In this document: piece by piece, positions 35,940 to 49,095 of the stretch
Position numbering within the stretch: the stretch's first letter is position 1
Layout of the letters: the number at the start of each line of letters is the position of its first letter
Assembly: GCA_902805475.1 (NCBI GenBank)
Contig: CADCSX010000009.1
Coordinates: forward strand, 2,277,389-2,341,388
Reading direction: 5' to 3'
Source: Entonaema liquescens
Lineage: Eukaryota > Ascomycota > Sordariomycetes > Xylariales > Xylariaceae
DNA length: 64,000 nucleotides
Program-made: the position numbers and the translations under genes
The notes under the pieces: model-generated
Seen by the model: the letters and a program-made list of their open reading frames with translations, nothing else
Database searches by the model: none
What the model was told of the DNA's origin: nothing

Positions 35940-37683
35940 TTACAAGTTCGCCCATAAATATTTCATACCTTCCCAAATCTCCACGCTGCTGGGTAAGATC
36001 TGGTTAGCAGGAAGTACGAAGCCGTAAGAAGTAGATCGTAGCTCAATTCCCCATCCAAACTCTGCCCCGGCTGCGTCAGTCATATAGTCCCTACCATTTC
36101 CACTCGACTGATATAATACTAGACAACCAGGGCCGTAGTCAAATGTTGTATTGTCTATATCCAAGTTAGTAAGTAGCTACTTTTATATAAAAGGAGCCAA
36201 TGGCGAATAAGTTCCAAGGGTATTTTATATGGGCTTGGGTTGCACTCAAGGCTATGGAACAATTATCAAACAGAATATCAGAAGTATACACGTACATGGC
36301 TTTGCAATCCTAGCAGCAGTTTCGCCCGCGAGACTTATCTGACGCTCAATATTTGGTGGGAAGCTATCGCATGTATAACCATATGAAAGCAGGATTACCT
36401 GCGCATAGCTGTGCCAGTCGATGTATAATTTGATGCCTTTGCCAGCAGCTAGTGCCTGAGCAAAGTCCATCAGCGCTGCGGTTTCCGGTGCATCGCCTGG
36501 GCGGTAACCGCTGAACGTCTCGGAACTCGGGTTAGACGAAGACCCATCGCCCCCGAACCCTACGGACCAGTTCCTGTTAATATCAGTGCCGATCGCAGTT
36601 GTGTTGTCTCTCGTCTGCCGATTCTTCCTCCACAGCCTGTTGGTTGTCTGAGAATATACGAAGCCTTCGCAATATTGATTAGAAATCTAGAAATATCCTC
36701 TCCTTAGGCCGCTGAAAATGCCTTACCATCAGGGTTCACAACGGGTAGGACGTAAAAATCGTAATTGTCTAGCACTGCCTGTATCGCCGTGTCGTTTTTG
36801 TATCCTATTACTAGCTGGTACAGGAGGTACTCGACTACCTGTGAGCATTTATGGTATCAGTTAGATGGACCTGCAGGACGTATATGTGCAGTTCATGTAA
36901 AAACGCACAATAGAAGTGATCCATTCACGAGCATGTACGTTGCCGTTGAAGAAGACTGCCGGCTTTGAATCCTTGCCACTGCTTCCCCACTATAGCCTGG
37001 AGTCAGTAATCATATTTCCCATAACGATTCAAGTCTTATCTCAGAACTCGTTTGGTCCTTGGTAAGCTAAATAGAGGCGTATGGAACCCGAGATAAGGTA
37101 CCACGATAAATAAGAGGAATTCCAAATATCACATACTAAATGAATTCCCTGGATAGGTCTCCCCTCAAACGAGGATCCCACCTCAATAAGCTCTGAGTTA
37201 TTGACGAACGCGGCTTGAAGATCTGCCCAGTACCGAATATGGTCATCATAGGCATGGTATGAGTTAAACCAAGATAAACCTGGAAGACCATCGTCGTCGA
37301 GTTCTGGGCCGACAGTTAGTGAAAGTTTAATAACAAAAAGTCGGGTTTGAACACAAACCTGGATAGCTCCCTAAGATGCCTTCCGTCTCAATGTCTGCCC
37401 CCAAATCCTTACTGAGTGTTGTGGTATTAAAGTTAAGCGTATCGAAGACCGCAACATGTTCTGGAGGAACTGCAATATCAATAGTTGCTGAACTGCCATG
37501 ACGGTGGTTGTGGTTAAGCTCTACGATAGATAAATCCTCAAGAGTTGATTGTAGATCCAGAGTGTGATCGCCCGTGTCTATCCTATAGACCCGAAAGCCT
37601 TTGAAGCTGACGCTACCGTCCTGGCTGGCAAGGACAATGGACTTGAGAGCCCCGGTAAACCAAAAAGCTGTCGTGAGTTTCAT
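35940..37683 (-). CDS. Secreted metallocarboxypeptidase, M14 (carboxypeptidase A type)
   Basis: Six exons (37683-37359, 37303-37137, 36989-36909, 36838-36727, 36664-36296, 36154-35940) give 422 residues; five introns of 55-147 nt, all phase-consistent. Signal peptide MKLTTAFWFTGALKSIVLA, then a propeptide of about 90 residues. Zinc ligands are H183 and E186 in HAREW and H313 in DWHSY. The carboxylate-binding NR pair is N258-R259 (DINRNW). The catalytic Glu is E389 in GWGIELRSTSYGFVLP. VLPVVNPDG and TTNRLWRKNRQ are family blocks. All catalytic residues are present, so an active extracellular exopeptidase is likely, removing C-terminal residues for nutrition. Length is as usual for fungal secreted M14A enzymes. 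Confidence 0.94.
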
Positions 37684-38149
37684 GGTGCCTGTGGATTAAG
37701 ACACACAAGATAGGGTTCACTGGGTAGGAGAAGGCAAGGAAATATATTATATACACTATTCTGATAACGAGCACCATTTTGCTGTTCTAGAAGGCCTTTG
37801 GGGTAGAACAATGCAACACAAAGTCGCAAGCATTAGCAATAACTGTAGCCGCCTTCCTAAACGCACTACCCACTCCGGCTTGGCACCGATGATGCCACTG
37901 CGGTGCAGGATATCGACACCCCAATTATGCGGCAATATCCAGTAAAAGAGAGGTAGATTACTATTCAATAACATCCGACACTTACAAATGGCCCGGACCC
38001 CCGGGTAGACTTGGCCCGCCGCCATGCTCTGCCTATGTGAGGAGTATAGCGTCGACAATGAGAGACGAGTCATTATACGACTCTGCCTTTTGGGCCGTTA
38101 GCAAACCATCACCCATCCTGTCAAAATCGAAATATCTATGGTATATCTT
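37684..38149. other. Intergenic region, carboxypeptidase promoter
   Basis: 466 bp between the carboxypeptidase start and the stop of the Cys-rich surface protein gene. No coding frame recognised. Confidence 0.55.
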
Positions 38150-39191
38150 CTAGGTAGATTCGGCGGGTAATTCGTGAAGAGGGCTATAGTGCCCATATAG
38201 TTCCGATATTTGACCTTGGCTTTTGGGTGGCACAGCCGGCGCCTCGTTGACGATATTCGGGGCCACTGCGATCTGTGATGTCGGATATACAGGAGTTTGG
38301 TTATATTGACCACCGGGTTGGTCCTTCGCCAACATTTTGTTCATTTTCTGCAATCTCCATAAGGCATATATCAGACCAGCAATAAGTAGAGCCCCTATGG
38401 TGACACCGATGCCAATCCCGGCCTTTGCGCCGCCACTAAGATTAGATGAAGCAGACTCTACCATGCTAGGGGAGGAGGTGCTTTCGGGTTGGGAAGCAAT
38501 ATTTGTGTTGGCCGTGACAGGATTTGTAGAACTATCGCCACCAGAAGCATCAAGTGCTGTTGGGCCAGATAACGGAGTCGTTGGCTTAGTTAAAGATGTC
38601 GTAGAGGTTGCTGACGTAGTAGTTGTTGTCGAGGTTGGTGTTGTTGATGTTGTACCTACTACTATGAATTTGGTCGAAGCCGCGTTCCAGGTTGCTGATG
38701 TAGTTGGATTATGTGGTCCAACAGAAAACCGACCGTCCCCAGAATCACAACAATTTTCAGCACCATTGCAGCAATATGATGTGTCGTCCCTGGTGACATT
38801 TGAGCATGAGATCAGGTCAGTGCCACCAAGGGAGGCGCCTTCGTATCCATAATTCATATCAGTCAATAATGTTATATTTTCCAGATAGAAAATATACCAA
38901 GTTGATTAACTCACCTAAGCAGTAGTTTGCACAGTTCTCTGATTCCCAATTCTTATCTGAACAAGAGCCCCGAATTACAGCTCCGTTAGGACCTTGACAT
39001 AGACCATTAGAAAGACAAACTGTGCCAATACCGCCACCGCAACAGGCACTGGAGTCTGCATTAGGGTTGCAAGGGGAATCGTCCTCGGCTTCTTTCTGAT
39101 TTGGATAGTAGCAATGATTAATAACAGCAAAAGCAGTACAGATAAAGTTAAAAAGTATAAGCTGTAACCAGAATGACGAGGGCCTTGCCAT
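38150..39191 (-). CDS. Cys-rich type I cell-surface membrane protein
   Basis: Exons 39191-38915 and 38838-38150 join across a 76-nt intron (GTGAGT..GAAG), giving 321 residues. The layout resembles fungal wall-stress sensors such as Mid2 or Wsc types. Signal peptide MARPSSFWLQLILFNF and on; a lumenal domain with 14 Cys up to about residue 135, including ACCGGG, YCC and NCC; a Ser/Thr-rich stalk (TSTTPTSTTTTTSATSTTS), likely O-glycosylated; one TM segment (AGIGIGVTIGALLIAGLIYA near residue 218); and a cytoplasmic tail of about 80 residues with basic start (WRLQKMNK), Pro-rich middle (EAPAVPPKS) and SELYGHYS. No catalytic motif. No family name recognised. Confidence 0.8.
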
Positions 39192-40217
39192 TGTAACTTG
39201 TAAGTCGTCAAAGTCAACTTAGAAACGAGAGAATAGAATACACAAGAAGAAAGAGAACGAGCAACCAGGAGAACAGGGACCGATTCTGTAGTACAAACGC
39301 AATATGTTGCCAGTGGCGTAGATAGTCGCTCTCAGCCCCTGCTTGTGCACAGCGAAATAATGGCGTGGAGGATGCCAATGTACCCATATCCGAATCTATG
39401 TCCGAACATATGTCAGCTCAACGAGGAACCCATCATGCCCAGGCACAAATCCCAAAGTGTAGCAGATCTGAACTACCTCTTCGGTGTGTAGTGGGCTCGT
39501 GCAATGCCAGGAGGAGAGTATATTATTGAAAGTCAGGGGCTAATTATGGGTCCATAACCATGTCTTCAACGATTAACTGCAACTAACAACTCCAAATACA
39601 CAACCAACAATTACAACCAACAACCAATAGACGACCAGGGTGTATCCATAGGACATAACCCTCTTCCGATGATATCAAATGATATCCAATGATAGCCTAC
39701 TACGCGTCAAGGGGACAAAACAGTATTATTCCTTCCCGGTCTCCCGCGAAGCAAAACCCGAGACCAAAACATGCGAGAATCCGTACATGCTATAGGGCTG
39801 TAGTAATTAGGAAGGAAACGGAATCAAATGCTTTCAGTCACAAGTTACATAGTAGTGACACTAGTCACATCTATGAAGGAGATTTGTATTTTATTAACAT
39901 GGTTCGGCTTTTAACACACCTCACTAACCTCCTCCACTTCCGCAAAAGTTGCGCAATCGTGAGCTATTTAGGAGCCCATCAGGTAGTTCAGTCATTAGAG
40001 ACATGTATGTCAGAGAATAACTATTTAGTTACACACAACTTGACACGATGCCACAGATTCTGTATTGCACAAATACTGTCGCATCCTCTCTAAATGATGA
40101 AGGCCATATCTAGACCGTAGTACAATTTGACCGAAGTATTATGCATATTATACGATGCAACCTGAAATAATGAGGGCGCCATTAAAGCTATAGGAGTTAT
40201 TCTCAGCCTATTCGTAG
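39192..40217. other. Intergenic region, no gene seen
   Basis: 1 kb between the surface protein start and the GT32 stop. A 134-codon frame at 39689-40093 has no motif, no introns and an unlikely composition, so it is not accepted. A run of CAACAACCAA-like words lies near 39595-39630. Confidence 0.5.
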
Positions 40218-41214
40218 TTAACCAGGATGACTCCCACGCCAGGACGCTATAAACAAATGCTCAACTAGGATTCCGGAGTCTCCGGCTTCTAGATAATGCT
40301 CCTGCGGGAGCCAACCAAAGGAATCTTTAGGTAGTACCAATACATCCCCAATGAGCTTCGGCTCTCTGAGGCTATCAAGCTCATCGCCAGTGTGTTTGGT
40401 GCCAGTGACATTCGTAAAATAATCCATTAGAACTTCAGTGAATGCGAAAGGACCTGTTGTCGCCATAACGTCTTCGAATGTAACTGCTCCTCCGGGTTTT
40501 TTGGACTTAAATAACTTCTCAAGGTTCTCCTTCACTCTGTCCACTAATGTGGCTATAGCCGGGTGATGAGGTTTCGCCAAGATGGTATACTGCGCTAGCT
40601 GAACAGAATACGGGGAGCCTCTCCAAATCGGCCTCTTGTGGTGGTCGTTCTCGATTCCAACAACGAGATTTGCCTTCTCCAGGTACTGCTGTGGAACCCA
40701 TTCCGAGATAGGGCGGTGAGGTAGAACATCGATATCAGCCCATACTCCCCCCTCGACAAGCATGACACAATACCGTAAAAAGTCGGCTCTTAGAATAGGA
40801 TCAGTGAAATTAGAAAACAGATCCGCAACGGCCGAAGGAAGACGATCTGTTACAAAAGTCTCGCCGTTGGCGTCGGTGATACGCTCGTATCGATGCTGAG
40901 GATTTACGACACGCCATTTATGCGGGAAGCCGACTGTTCGGTCGGTTGGGTCGTCGGAGTCATCTTTCCAGCTCTGCCAAATCTTTTTAGGAAATCCTTG
41001 AGGAGGTGAAGATTCGGGCTCGACTAGCGAGTTTGCTTTGTCCGGGGTTTTCACTATGAATGAGTTAGTTGGGTGTCGAAAGCAAATACGATTAAACAAA
41101 GATAAACTGACAGTTTAGCGGACTGGAACCGATAGAACTATATGAAGAGCCGAAGGCCAAAAGAAGACATGAGACAATAGCAGCACCAATGATTATGAAA
41201 TATTTTCGAGACAT
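40218..41214 (-). CDS. Glycosyltransferase family 32 (Och1-like mannosyltransferase)
   Basis: Exons 41214-41112 and 41053-40218 join across a 58-nt intron (GTCAGT..ATAG, branch CTAAC), giving 312 residues. Exon 1 encodes a single signal-anchor TM (MSRKYFIIIGAAIVSCLLLA), so a type II Golgi protein. Then KKIWQSWKDD, the GT32 start (IWQ.W). RADFLRYCVMLVEGGVWADIDV contains the DXD-type metal and sugar-nucleotide site near residue 139. GPFAFTEVLMDY and GWLPQEHY are later family blocks, and IASWRGSHPG ends it. Likely transfers mannose (or another hexose) from a GDP/UDP sugar to glycans; Och1 proper starts outer-chain N-glycan synthesis but many paralogs exist. It lies about 570 bp from the edge of the AT-rich block. 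Confidence 0.9.
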
Positions 41215-41790
41215 TGCTTAATGTGGGAACGCGGAACGGGGAGCTAAGATATCACGGAGCTTCTCTCGTTGGAATGAGACGAAGTATAAAAAAGAATTAA
41301 AGAAGACAAGGTCAAACAACTCCGGATATCTGCACCGTCTACAACAAGTCGGCCCAAAGGGTGTGGCACAGCTGACATCGGAACTTAAATACAAACTCGG
41401 GAAGATACCTAAGCCTTAAGGTTCGTTATTTGCCCAGTTGTGAAACGCTGTGACACTGTGCCACTAAAAAATGCATGTTGGTCATTACTTTGTTAGTTGT
41501 TGTTGGTTCTGTAATTCAATAACAAGTACTTACATGAAGACTTTGGTACTTGTGATTTGCAAGGGGTGCTGCTTACAAGTACTGCAAACAATCAATGTTA
41601 AAAAGGTTAATTGAAGCCAAAAAAAGACATATAAGTATACGTAAGCCATGGGGCACCATTTGCAACACACGAAGAAATTCTCAGATATTTCCTATTGATA
41701 TTGCCATGAGATGTTATGGTATTTTAAGTAATGAAGCGACATAATGGTTTTGGCATTTCCATATAAATTAAACCATTATAACCAAGTGTC
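41215..41790. other. GT32 promoter side and transition to AT block
   Basis: Ordinary intergenic composition up to about 41750, then a sharp drop in G+C near 41800. This is the border between the gene region and the AT block. Confidence 0.6.
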
Positions 41791-42312
41791 ACGGTTAAAA
41801 ACTAAGGTTTAATTTTTATATATAAAAAGTTTTACGGTTTATTTTTATAATTAAATATAATTTAAAAAAAAACGAATAACGTTTACGTTATATTTATTAT
41901 ATTATATAAAATAATTAAATAAAATAAAATAAATATTAAATAATTATAAAATAAATATAAATTTTATAAATAAAAATATAATATAATTTTAATATATTAA
42001 TTAATTAAAATAATTATAAATTATAAATAAAAAAATTTTTTTTTTATAAATTATATAAATAAATTATAAAAATTAATATAAAATTAATAATAAAATAAAA
42101 TAAAATATTTTTTTAAATAATAATTAAAATTAAAATATAATAAAAATAAAAATATAATATATTAATAAAATAAATAAATAATATTAATTTTATAATTATT
42201 ATATATTTATTAAAATATTATAATAAATTATAATATTTAATTATATATATATAATTTATATATAAATAAATTATTAAATTAAAAATTAATAATAATTAAT
42301 TTAAAATAAAAT

Positions 42313-43870
42313 TATATTATTATTATTATTATTATTTTTACTTTATTACATTTATATATTTAACCCATTATAATTAAAATATTATTAATATTATTTTTTA
42401 ATAAATTTTCGAATAAAAATTATATTTTTATTAAAAAAAATTTAATTTATTTTTATTTATTTTTAATTTTTATTATACATTTACATTATACATTATTATA
42501 TTTTATTAAAATTTCATTACTTTAATAAATTAAATAATATATTTAATTATATAAAATCACTTTTATTATTTTTATATAATTTATTTTTATTATATTTTTA
42601 TATTTTATTTAAAAATCATTTTATTATTTTTATTAAACAATTTTTTTTATTATTTTTTAATATATTATCTTTTATTAAATTATAAATAATTTTATTTTTA
42701 TTTCATTTTTTACATAAAATATAATAATTATTTTATTAATAATATATAATAATAACATTTTTAATAAATATAATTTTACTTAACATATATTATAAAACCA
42801 TCATTTCTTTTTTCTTTTTTTTTAATATTTTCTTTTTAATTTTATTATTTTTTTTATTTAAACTTATTTTTATTTAAACTTTATGTTTTTAATTTTTTAT
42901 TTATTATTATATTTTATTATTAATTTTCCCATTATAATAATAATAACAAATTCAATAATAAATTTATTACGTTTTAAAATTATATATTTTTTAAATATTT
43001 TAATTATTATTATTATTTTTATTTTTATATATTTTATTTTCGTTTAATTTATTTTTAATATAATTATAATTTAAACTTTCTTTTTTATTTTAATTATTTA
43101 ATAATTTTTTTTAATTAATATATTTACCATTATTATATTAAAATTATTATAAAATATATTTTAATACGTTTTTTTTATATTATTTATAAATTTATTTATA
43201 TTAACCATTTTTTAAAAAAATAAATAAAATAATTAAAAACTTTAAAACTTTAATACATTTTATAACTTTTTTTTTAACCTTTTTTAATAATATTTAAAAT
43301 TAAATATTTCCCGATTCTTATTTTAAAATAATATTTTTTTATTACCAAATTTTAAATATAATTTAATTACATTTTATAATTATTATAAAATAATTTATTT
43401 ATAAATTTATTATAATTATAAAATAATATAATTTTAAAATTATTAATTATTTAAATTATAACTAATATTACATTTAATGATAATATTAATATAATATAAT
43501 TTTTAATTTATATTTTTATTTTAACTATAATAAAATTAATTTCTATTATTTTTAATTTTTTTTTTTTTATTATTATTAATTTTTTATTTTAAATTTTTAA
43601 ATAAATAATTATTTTTTTATTTTAATTTTTATTTAAAAATTATAAATTTATTTAATAAACTATTATAAAATATATATTTTATTATAAAATTTTTATTATA
43701 TTTATTAAAAAATTTAATAAAAAATATATTTATATTATCATAATTTAATACTTTTTTTTTAAAAAAAAATTTTTTATTTATTTTAAACTTTTTAAATTTT
43801 ACAACTTTAAAAAAAAATTAAATAATATATTTTTTAATAAATTAAATAAAAAATTTAATAAAAAAAAAAA
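42313..43870 (-). repeat. Inverted-repeat arm 1, probable non-LTR retrotransposon copy
   Basis: Reverse complement of 49760-51349 at a level visible by eye over about 1.5 kb. For example TAACCCATTATAATTAAA at 42361 corresponds to TAACCCGTTACGGTTAAA read from the minus strand near 51205. Differences are almost all G-to-A relative to the partner. The left border is an (ATT)n tract at about 42315-42337, the counterpart of the partner's (AAT)n tail, so the element points left. No readable protein remains. Confidence 0.6.
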
Positions 43871-45060
43871 TTAAAATTAAAATTATTAAAATTTTTAAAA
43901 ATCTTAAAACCATTAAAAATATTAATAATAATAATAAAAACAATAATATTAAAAAACTTTTTAATAATTCTAAAATTAAAAAAAATAATAACTTTTTTAA
44001 AAATAACATTTTTTCTATTACTAATAAATTATTTAATAATAATAATAATTTTTTTAAAATTAAATAATAAATTATATTTAACATAAAAAAACTATAATCA
44101 ATCCATTTTTATAATTTTACCATAATAATTTTATATATATTTTCCCTTATTTATATTTATTAAAACTTTATTAAAATTTCTTTAAATTTAAATTTTTAAA
44201 TCTTTTTTTTTTTATTAAATTAATCATTAACTTATATATTAATAATATTTTTAATTTTAAAAATTATTATATAATTTAATTTACTTTTTTATTATTTTTT
44301 ATAACTTTTTTATAATTATATTATAACTTAACTATTTTTAATATTAATTTATTATATAATTTCTTTTTTTAAATTATAAATTTTATATATTTTATTATTA
44401 TATAATATATTATTTTTTTTTACTTATATTAACATCGTAACATTTTTATTTTAAATATTTTTTATTTAAATAAAAATATTTTCAATTTTATTTTTTTTAT
44501 ATATATTTAAATTAATATTAAAACTTTATATTTTTTTAATAATTTATAAATTTTTTTTAATTATTTACTTTTTAATAAAAATTTTAATATAATTATATTT
44601 TAAATATATCTTTAATTTTATTTTATTTTTTATATTTATAATATTATTATTTTTAAAAAATTCCTTTTTTTTTATAATTTAATTTATTTTTATTTTATAT
44701 ATAATTTTTTTTTCAACTTTTTTACCAAAATAATAATAAAAAAATTTTATAATTTACTTTACCTTTTTTTTATTAAATTTTAACTTTACATTTATAATTT
44801 TTAAAATTACTTTTAAATTTTTTTTTTTTATTTTTTTTATAAAATTATTTTTATTATTATTTTTTTTTAAACTTAATTATTTTTTTATTTAAATATAAAT
44901 TTAATAAAAAACATTTTATTTTACTTTTTATATATTTAATTAATATTATTTTATATACTTTTATTATTTTTTAAAAATAAAATAATTATGTTTTTTTAAT
45001 TTTATTATTATTTTATTTATTTTATTTTTTTTATTTAATATATATTATATAATTAATTTA

Positions 45061-45440
45061 AACTTTAATCGGTTTAAAATATAAGTTTAACTTAAAGTAA
45101 AATAAACTTAGTTTATAATATTTTTTACGTTAAAAAAAAAACTTTTTTTTTTAAATAATATTTAAGTTATAAATTTTAGATTAATTTATAGAAATTAAGT
45201 TAACTTTTTGTAAATAATGTATTGCGTTAAAAAAAACAATATGTTAAATTTAAAAAAACTAACGGACTTTTTAATTACTATTTTAAAAAAGAAAGTTTAT
45301 TTAAAAATAAAATTAATAAATAAACATAGCTTAAAGAAAATAAACTTAATTTAAAATTTACGGTTAATTATAAAAGTTTTTCATTTTAAATTAAAAAAAC
45401 GGTAGTAAAAAGCAAAACCCCACTTTTTAAATTAATAAAA
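45061..45440. other. Less-decayed island in the AT block
   Basis: This stretch keeps G, CGG and AACGG words that its surroundings have lost. It has a near-repeat: AACTTAAAGTAAAATAAACT near 45089 and AGCTTAAAGAAAATAAACTT near 45329. It may be a younger insertion or a solo repeat; not classified. Confidence 0.35.
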
Positions 45441-48400
45441 AAAAAATATTTCGTAATTTTATTAATTTTATATAAATTTTAAATATATTTTTTTTTAAAA
45501 TAAACTTAATTTATATTTTAAATTAATCACAATTTTATATATTATAACATTTTTTATAATTTTTATATATATTTTTTTTACTTTTAAAAAATTATATTTT
45601 TATATAAATATTATTAATTTTAAAAAAATATATTATTATTTTTTCATTTTTACTTTAATTATTTTTAAATATTTTATTTATTTTAATTTCTTATTTAATT
45701 AAATTTTTAAAAATCTTACATTTTCCATTAATTTTACCATTATATTCTTTAATTACATTACATTTTTATTTAATTTATATATTTTAATAAAATATATTAA
45801 TTTATTTTTTTAAAAAATAAAAATTATCTTATAGTATTTTACCCATTAAATACACTTAAAATATATATTTTCTAATTTTTTACAATTTTTTTTAATAATT
45901 AAATTTATTATTATTAAATTTATATTATTTATAAAATTAATTATAAATATTTTATCTTTTTTTAATTTTTTATAAAATATTAATATATATAAAATAAATA
46001 AAATAAAAAATAATAAAAACTTTTATAAAATATTTATTTAAAAATTTATTTTTAAATTAAATTTACTTTTAAACATTAATTATATTTTTTTATTTTTTAA
46101 ATAATTTTTAATTTATTTTATTACTTATTTAAAAAACTTTTTTTTTTAAAAAATATATAATAACTTTTTTAAAATAATATAATTAAATATCTTTATTATA
46201 TTAAATTATAATAATAATACTTTTATTTTATTTTTTTATATTAAATATATTATTTCCATTACCATTTTAATAACTATTTTTATTAACTTATATTTTTTAT
46301 TATTTATTTACTTTTCAAAAAAAATATTATTTATTTTTATTATAAACATTATTTATAACATCATTATCCTTTCTATTACTTTGTTTAAAATATTTAATAA
46401 TATTATTAATTTATATGCATTTAAAAATATTTTTTTTTTAATTTTCTTTAATTTAAATAATATAATAATTATTATTATATAAAACTTTATTAAATAATAT
46501 TTATAATAAAAATTATTTATTATTATTATTATAATAATTTTAAATAATAATTTACTATATTTATATAAAAATCTTATTAATATTTTATTTTTTTTTAAAA
46601 TTTTTTATTTTTTTATAATTATTAATATATTTTTAATTATTTTTTATTTTATATAATTATTAATTATAAATTTTTTATTAAATATTTTATTAAAAATTAT
46701 ATTTATTAAATTTAAATTTAAATTTAAAAAAAATTTTATTTAAAATATATTTATTTTTTATATATAAATAATTACTTATAATTATTTACTTATATTTTTT
46801 TTTAATATTAAAACAATTTTATTTTTTATATTAATTTACTAATTTTTAAATTAAACCTATTTTTTGAATTTTTATAAAAATTTATTATTTTTTAACATTT
46901 TTATTATTATTTTTTATTATTAAACCTTTTTTACTTCTTATATTACTTTATAATACATTTTCATTATATTAATATTCCATTTTTAATTTTATATTATCCT
47001 CATATTTTACCATTTTTTTTTTATATAAAACTTTTTTTTTTACTTTAATAACTTATTTAATTTATTTTTTAATTATTATAAATAAAATTATTTTCCATTT
47101 TAATATTATTAAATTTATTATTTTTTAAAATTCCTTTATTATATAATTAATATAAAAATTTAATTTTTTAAAATTTAAAAAAAACTTTAATATTAATAAT
47201 TTTTTTATTTTTATTTCCATTATCATTAAATTAAAATCTTTTTATATTTATCTTTTATATTTTCCATAAAATTTATAAAATTTATCCCAAATATTTTTTA
47301 TAATAATTTTAATTAATTATATTTTATAATTTAATTTTATTTAATTTAATTTTTAAAATATTATATATAATACTTTTATATTTATTTATATTAAATTAAT
47401 TATTAAATTTTTTTAATATTTTATTATTTTTATAAATTAACGTTTTATTATAATTAAATTTAATTATTATTATTCTATTAAATTTAATAAAATATTTAAA
47501 TTACTTATTATTTTATTTTTTTTATTTTAAATAAAATAATATATATTAAAATCTTTTATTATAATTTATTTCTTATTTTTTTATTATTATTTATTTATAA
47601 AAAAAGAATTATATTTTATTACTTTTTTTAATTTTATATAAACATTCCATATTATTATTATTCTATATTTAATATATAATTTATATATTATTTAATTATA
47701 TTTTATTTTATTTATCCATTTTATATTATTTATAATTTTAATTACATATAATATAATTTATTTTAATTTATTTTATATTATTTTATAATTATTAATTAAT
47801 AAATTATATAATCTTTTTTTATAAATTATAATTTTTATATTATAATTAAATTTAAATTATTTTATATTTTTAAAATTTAAAATAATATTTTATTATTTTA
47901 TATTATATTTTAATATATTATTTTTATTTTTATTATTATATATTTTTAAAAAATTATATATCATTTTATTTTTATATATAAATTATTTATTTAAATAAAA
48001 TTAATTTAATTTTAAACATTATTATTAATATTAAAAATAATATTAAAAAAATATATATTATTTTTAATATATTTATTATATATACCATTTTTTTAAATTT
48101 CTTTTTTTTAAAAATATTTTTAAAATTAAAAAAAACAATTTTAAATTTATAATATTATTTAATTTATTTTTTAAAATTTTTTTTTTTATTTTTTTAAATA
48201 TTATAAATATAAAATTATTATAAATAATATAAATTACGTTTAAAAAATATTTAAATTTCCTTTTTTTTTTTAAACTATTATAATTTATATATATATATTT
48301 TTTTTATTTTTTTTTTTTTTTTTTACTTTATTATAATTTTTATTTTAAATTAAATAAAAATTATTATAAATTTTACATTTAATTTTTTTTATATAATTTT

Positions 48401-48470
48401 ATTTTTTTTTTTTATATATTACTTTTATATATTTATTATATTTTACTTATTATTCGTAATATTTTATTAA

Positions 48471-49095
48471 AGCAACACTAGTTCGGCAGTGGGGGGCGTA
48501 TTAGGTTAATAGTAACCATAATGGCTTTATACTAACAAATACCTCCTTGCGCATACAAATTTACTAATATTTACTTGTAACCTTTGGCAAATCTTATCTT
48601 TTATGGTTTTTTACCATGCACGCTTTCCTATTAGTCAAATCCTTTACCACCTATTTGGCAATATTTTTATAAGGCCTTAACCCCTTGAAATTACCTATCA
48701 ATTTCATAACATCTTAAACAGTTGTATACGCGCGTTTTGAAGCGAAATAGATAACAAACGCAGCGCTTGTTTAATTGATTATTGAACTAATTGATTGATT
48801 GATTAACTGACTGATTGACTGACTAACTGACTGACTGACTGACTGACTGATTAACTAATTAATTGATTAATTGATTAATTGATTGATTGGGTGGTTAGTT
48901 CGGTAGATTAAATAAGGTAATTTGATAGATTAAGAGATCTGGCAGGGTGGGCATAGGAAGTACGGTCGCGCATTAGTAAATTTATATGGAGATACATGTA
49001 ATACTTATGCAATTTTTGCAGGTATGGCGCTCCCATACAAAATGGTATAGCTACTGCCAACCTAGTACGCCCTCTACTGCCGAACTAATATTACT
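48471..49095. mobile_element. MITE-like TIR element, copy 1 (625 bp, little mutated)
   Basis: Ends are inverted repeats: left AGCAACACTAGTTCGGCAGT then GGGGGGCGTA; right, read inverted, AGTAATATTAGTTCGGCAGT then AGAGGGCGTA. The interior has no open frame for a transposase, so it is non-autonomous. It contains a TGAC/TGAT tetranucleotide array (about 48775-48890). G+C is near normal, unlike the surrounding DNA, so it inserted late or escaped RIP. Two-base TA-type target sites (Tc1/mariner group) are suggested by copy 2. Confidence 0.75.
48775..48890. repeat. TGAC/TGAT/TTGA tetranucleotide array within the MITE
   Basis: Runs of TGAT, TGAC and TAAC/TAAT units. Copy 2 has the same array with TGAT/TAAT only (about 52735-52815), as C-to-T decay would give. 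Confidence 0.8.

Larger units (their letters stand above)
41790..48470. other. AT block with almost no G on the plus strand
   Basis: Extremely AT-rich DNA with no gene. Most lines of 60 bases contain several C but no G (for example 46921-46980: nine C, zero G). G returns only in an island at about 45060-45440. Plus-strand CpA words remain common. Includes the left arm of an inverted repeat. The mutated Cs are therefore those of the minus strand. Confidence 0.85.

Noticed and set aside
39689..40093. 134-codon plus-strand frame
   Set aside because: No motif, no hydrophobic pattern or compositional sign of coding; not enough support for a gene.
48775..48890. CRISPR-like or minisatellite array
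   Set aside because: A simple tetranucleotide array without spacers, in a eukaryotic transposon.
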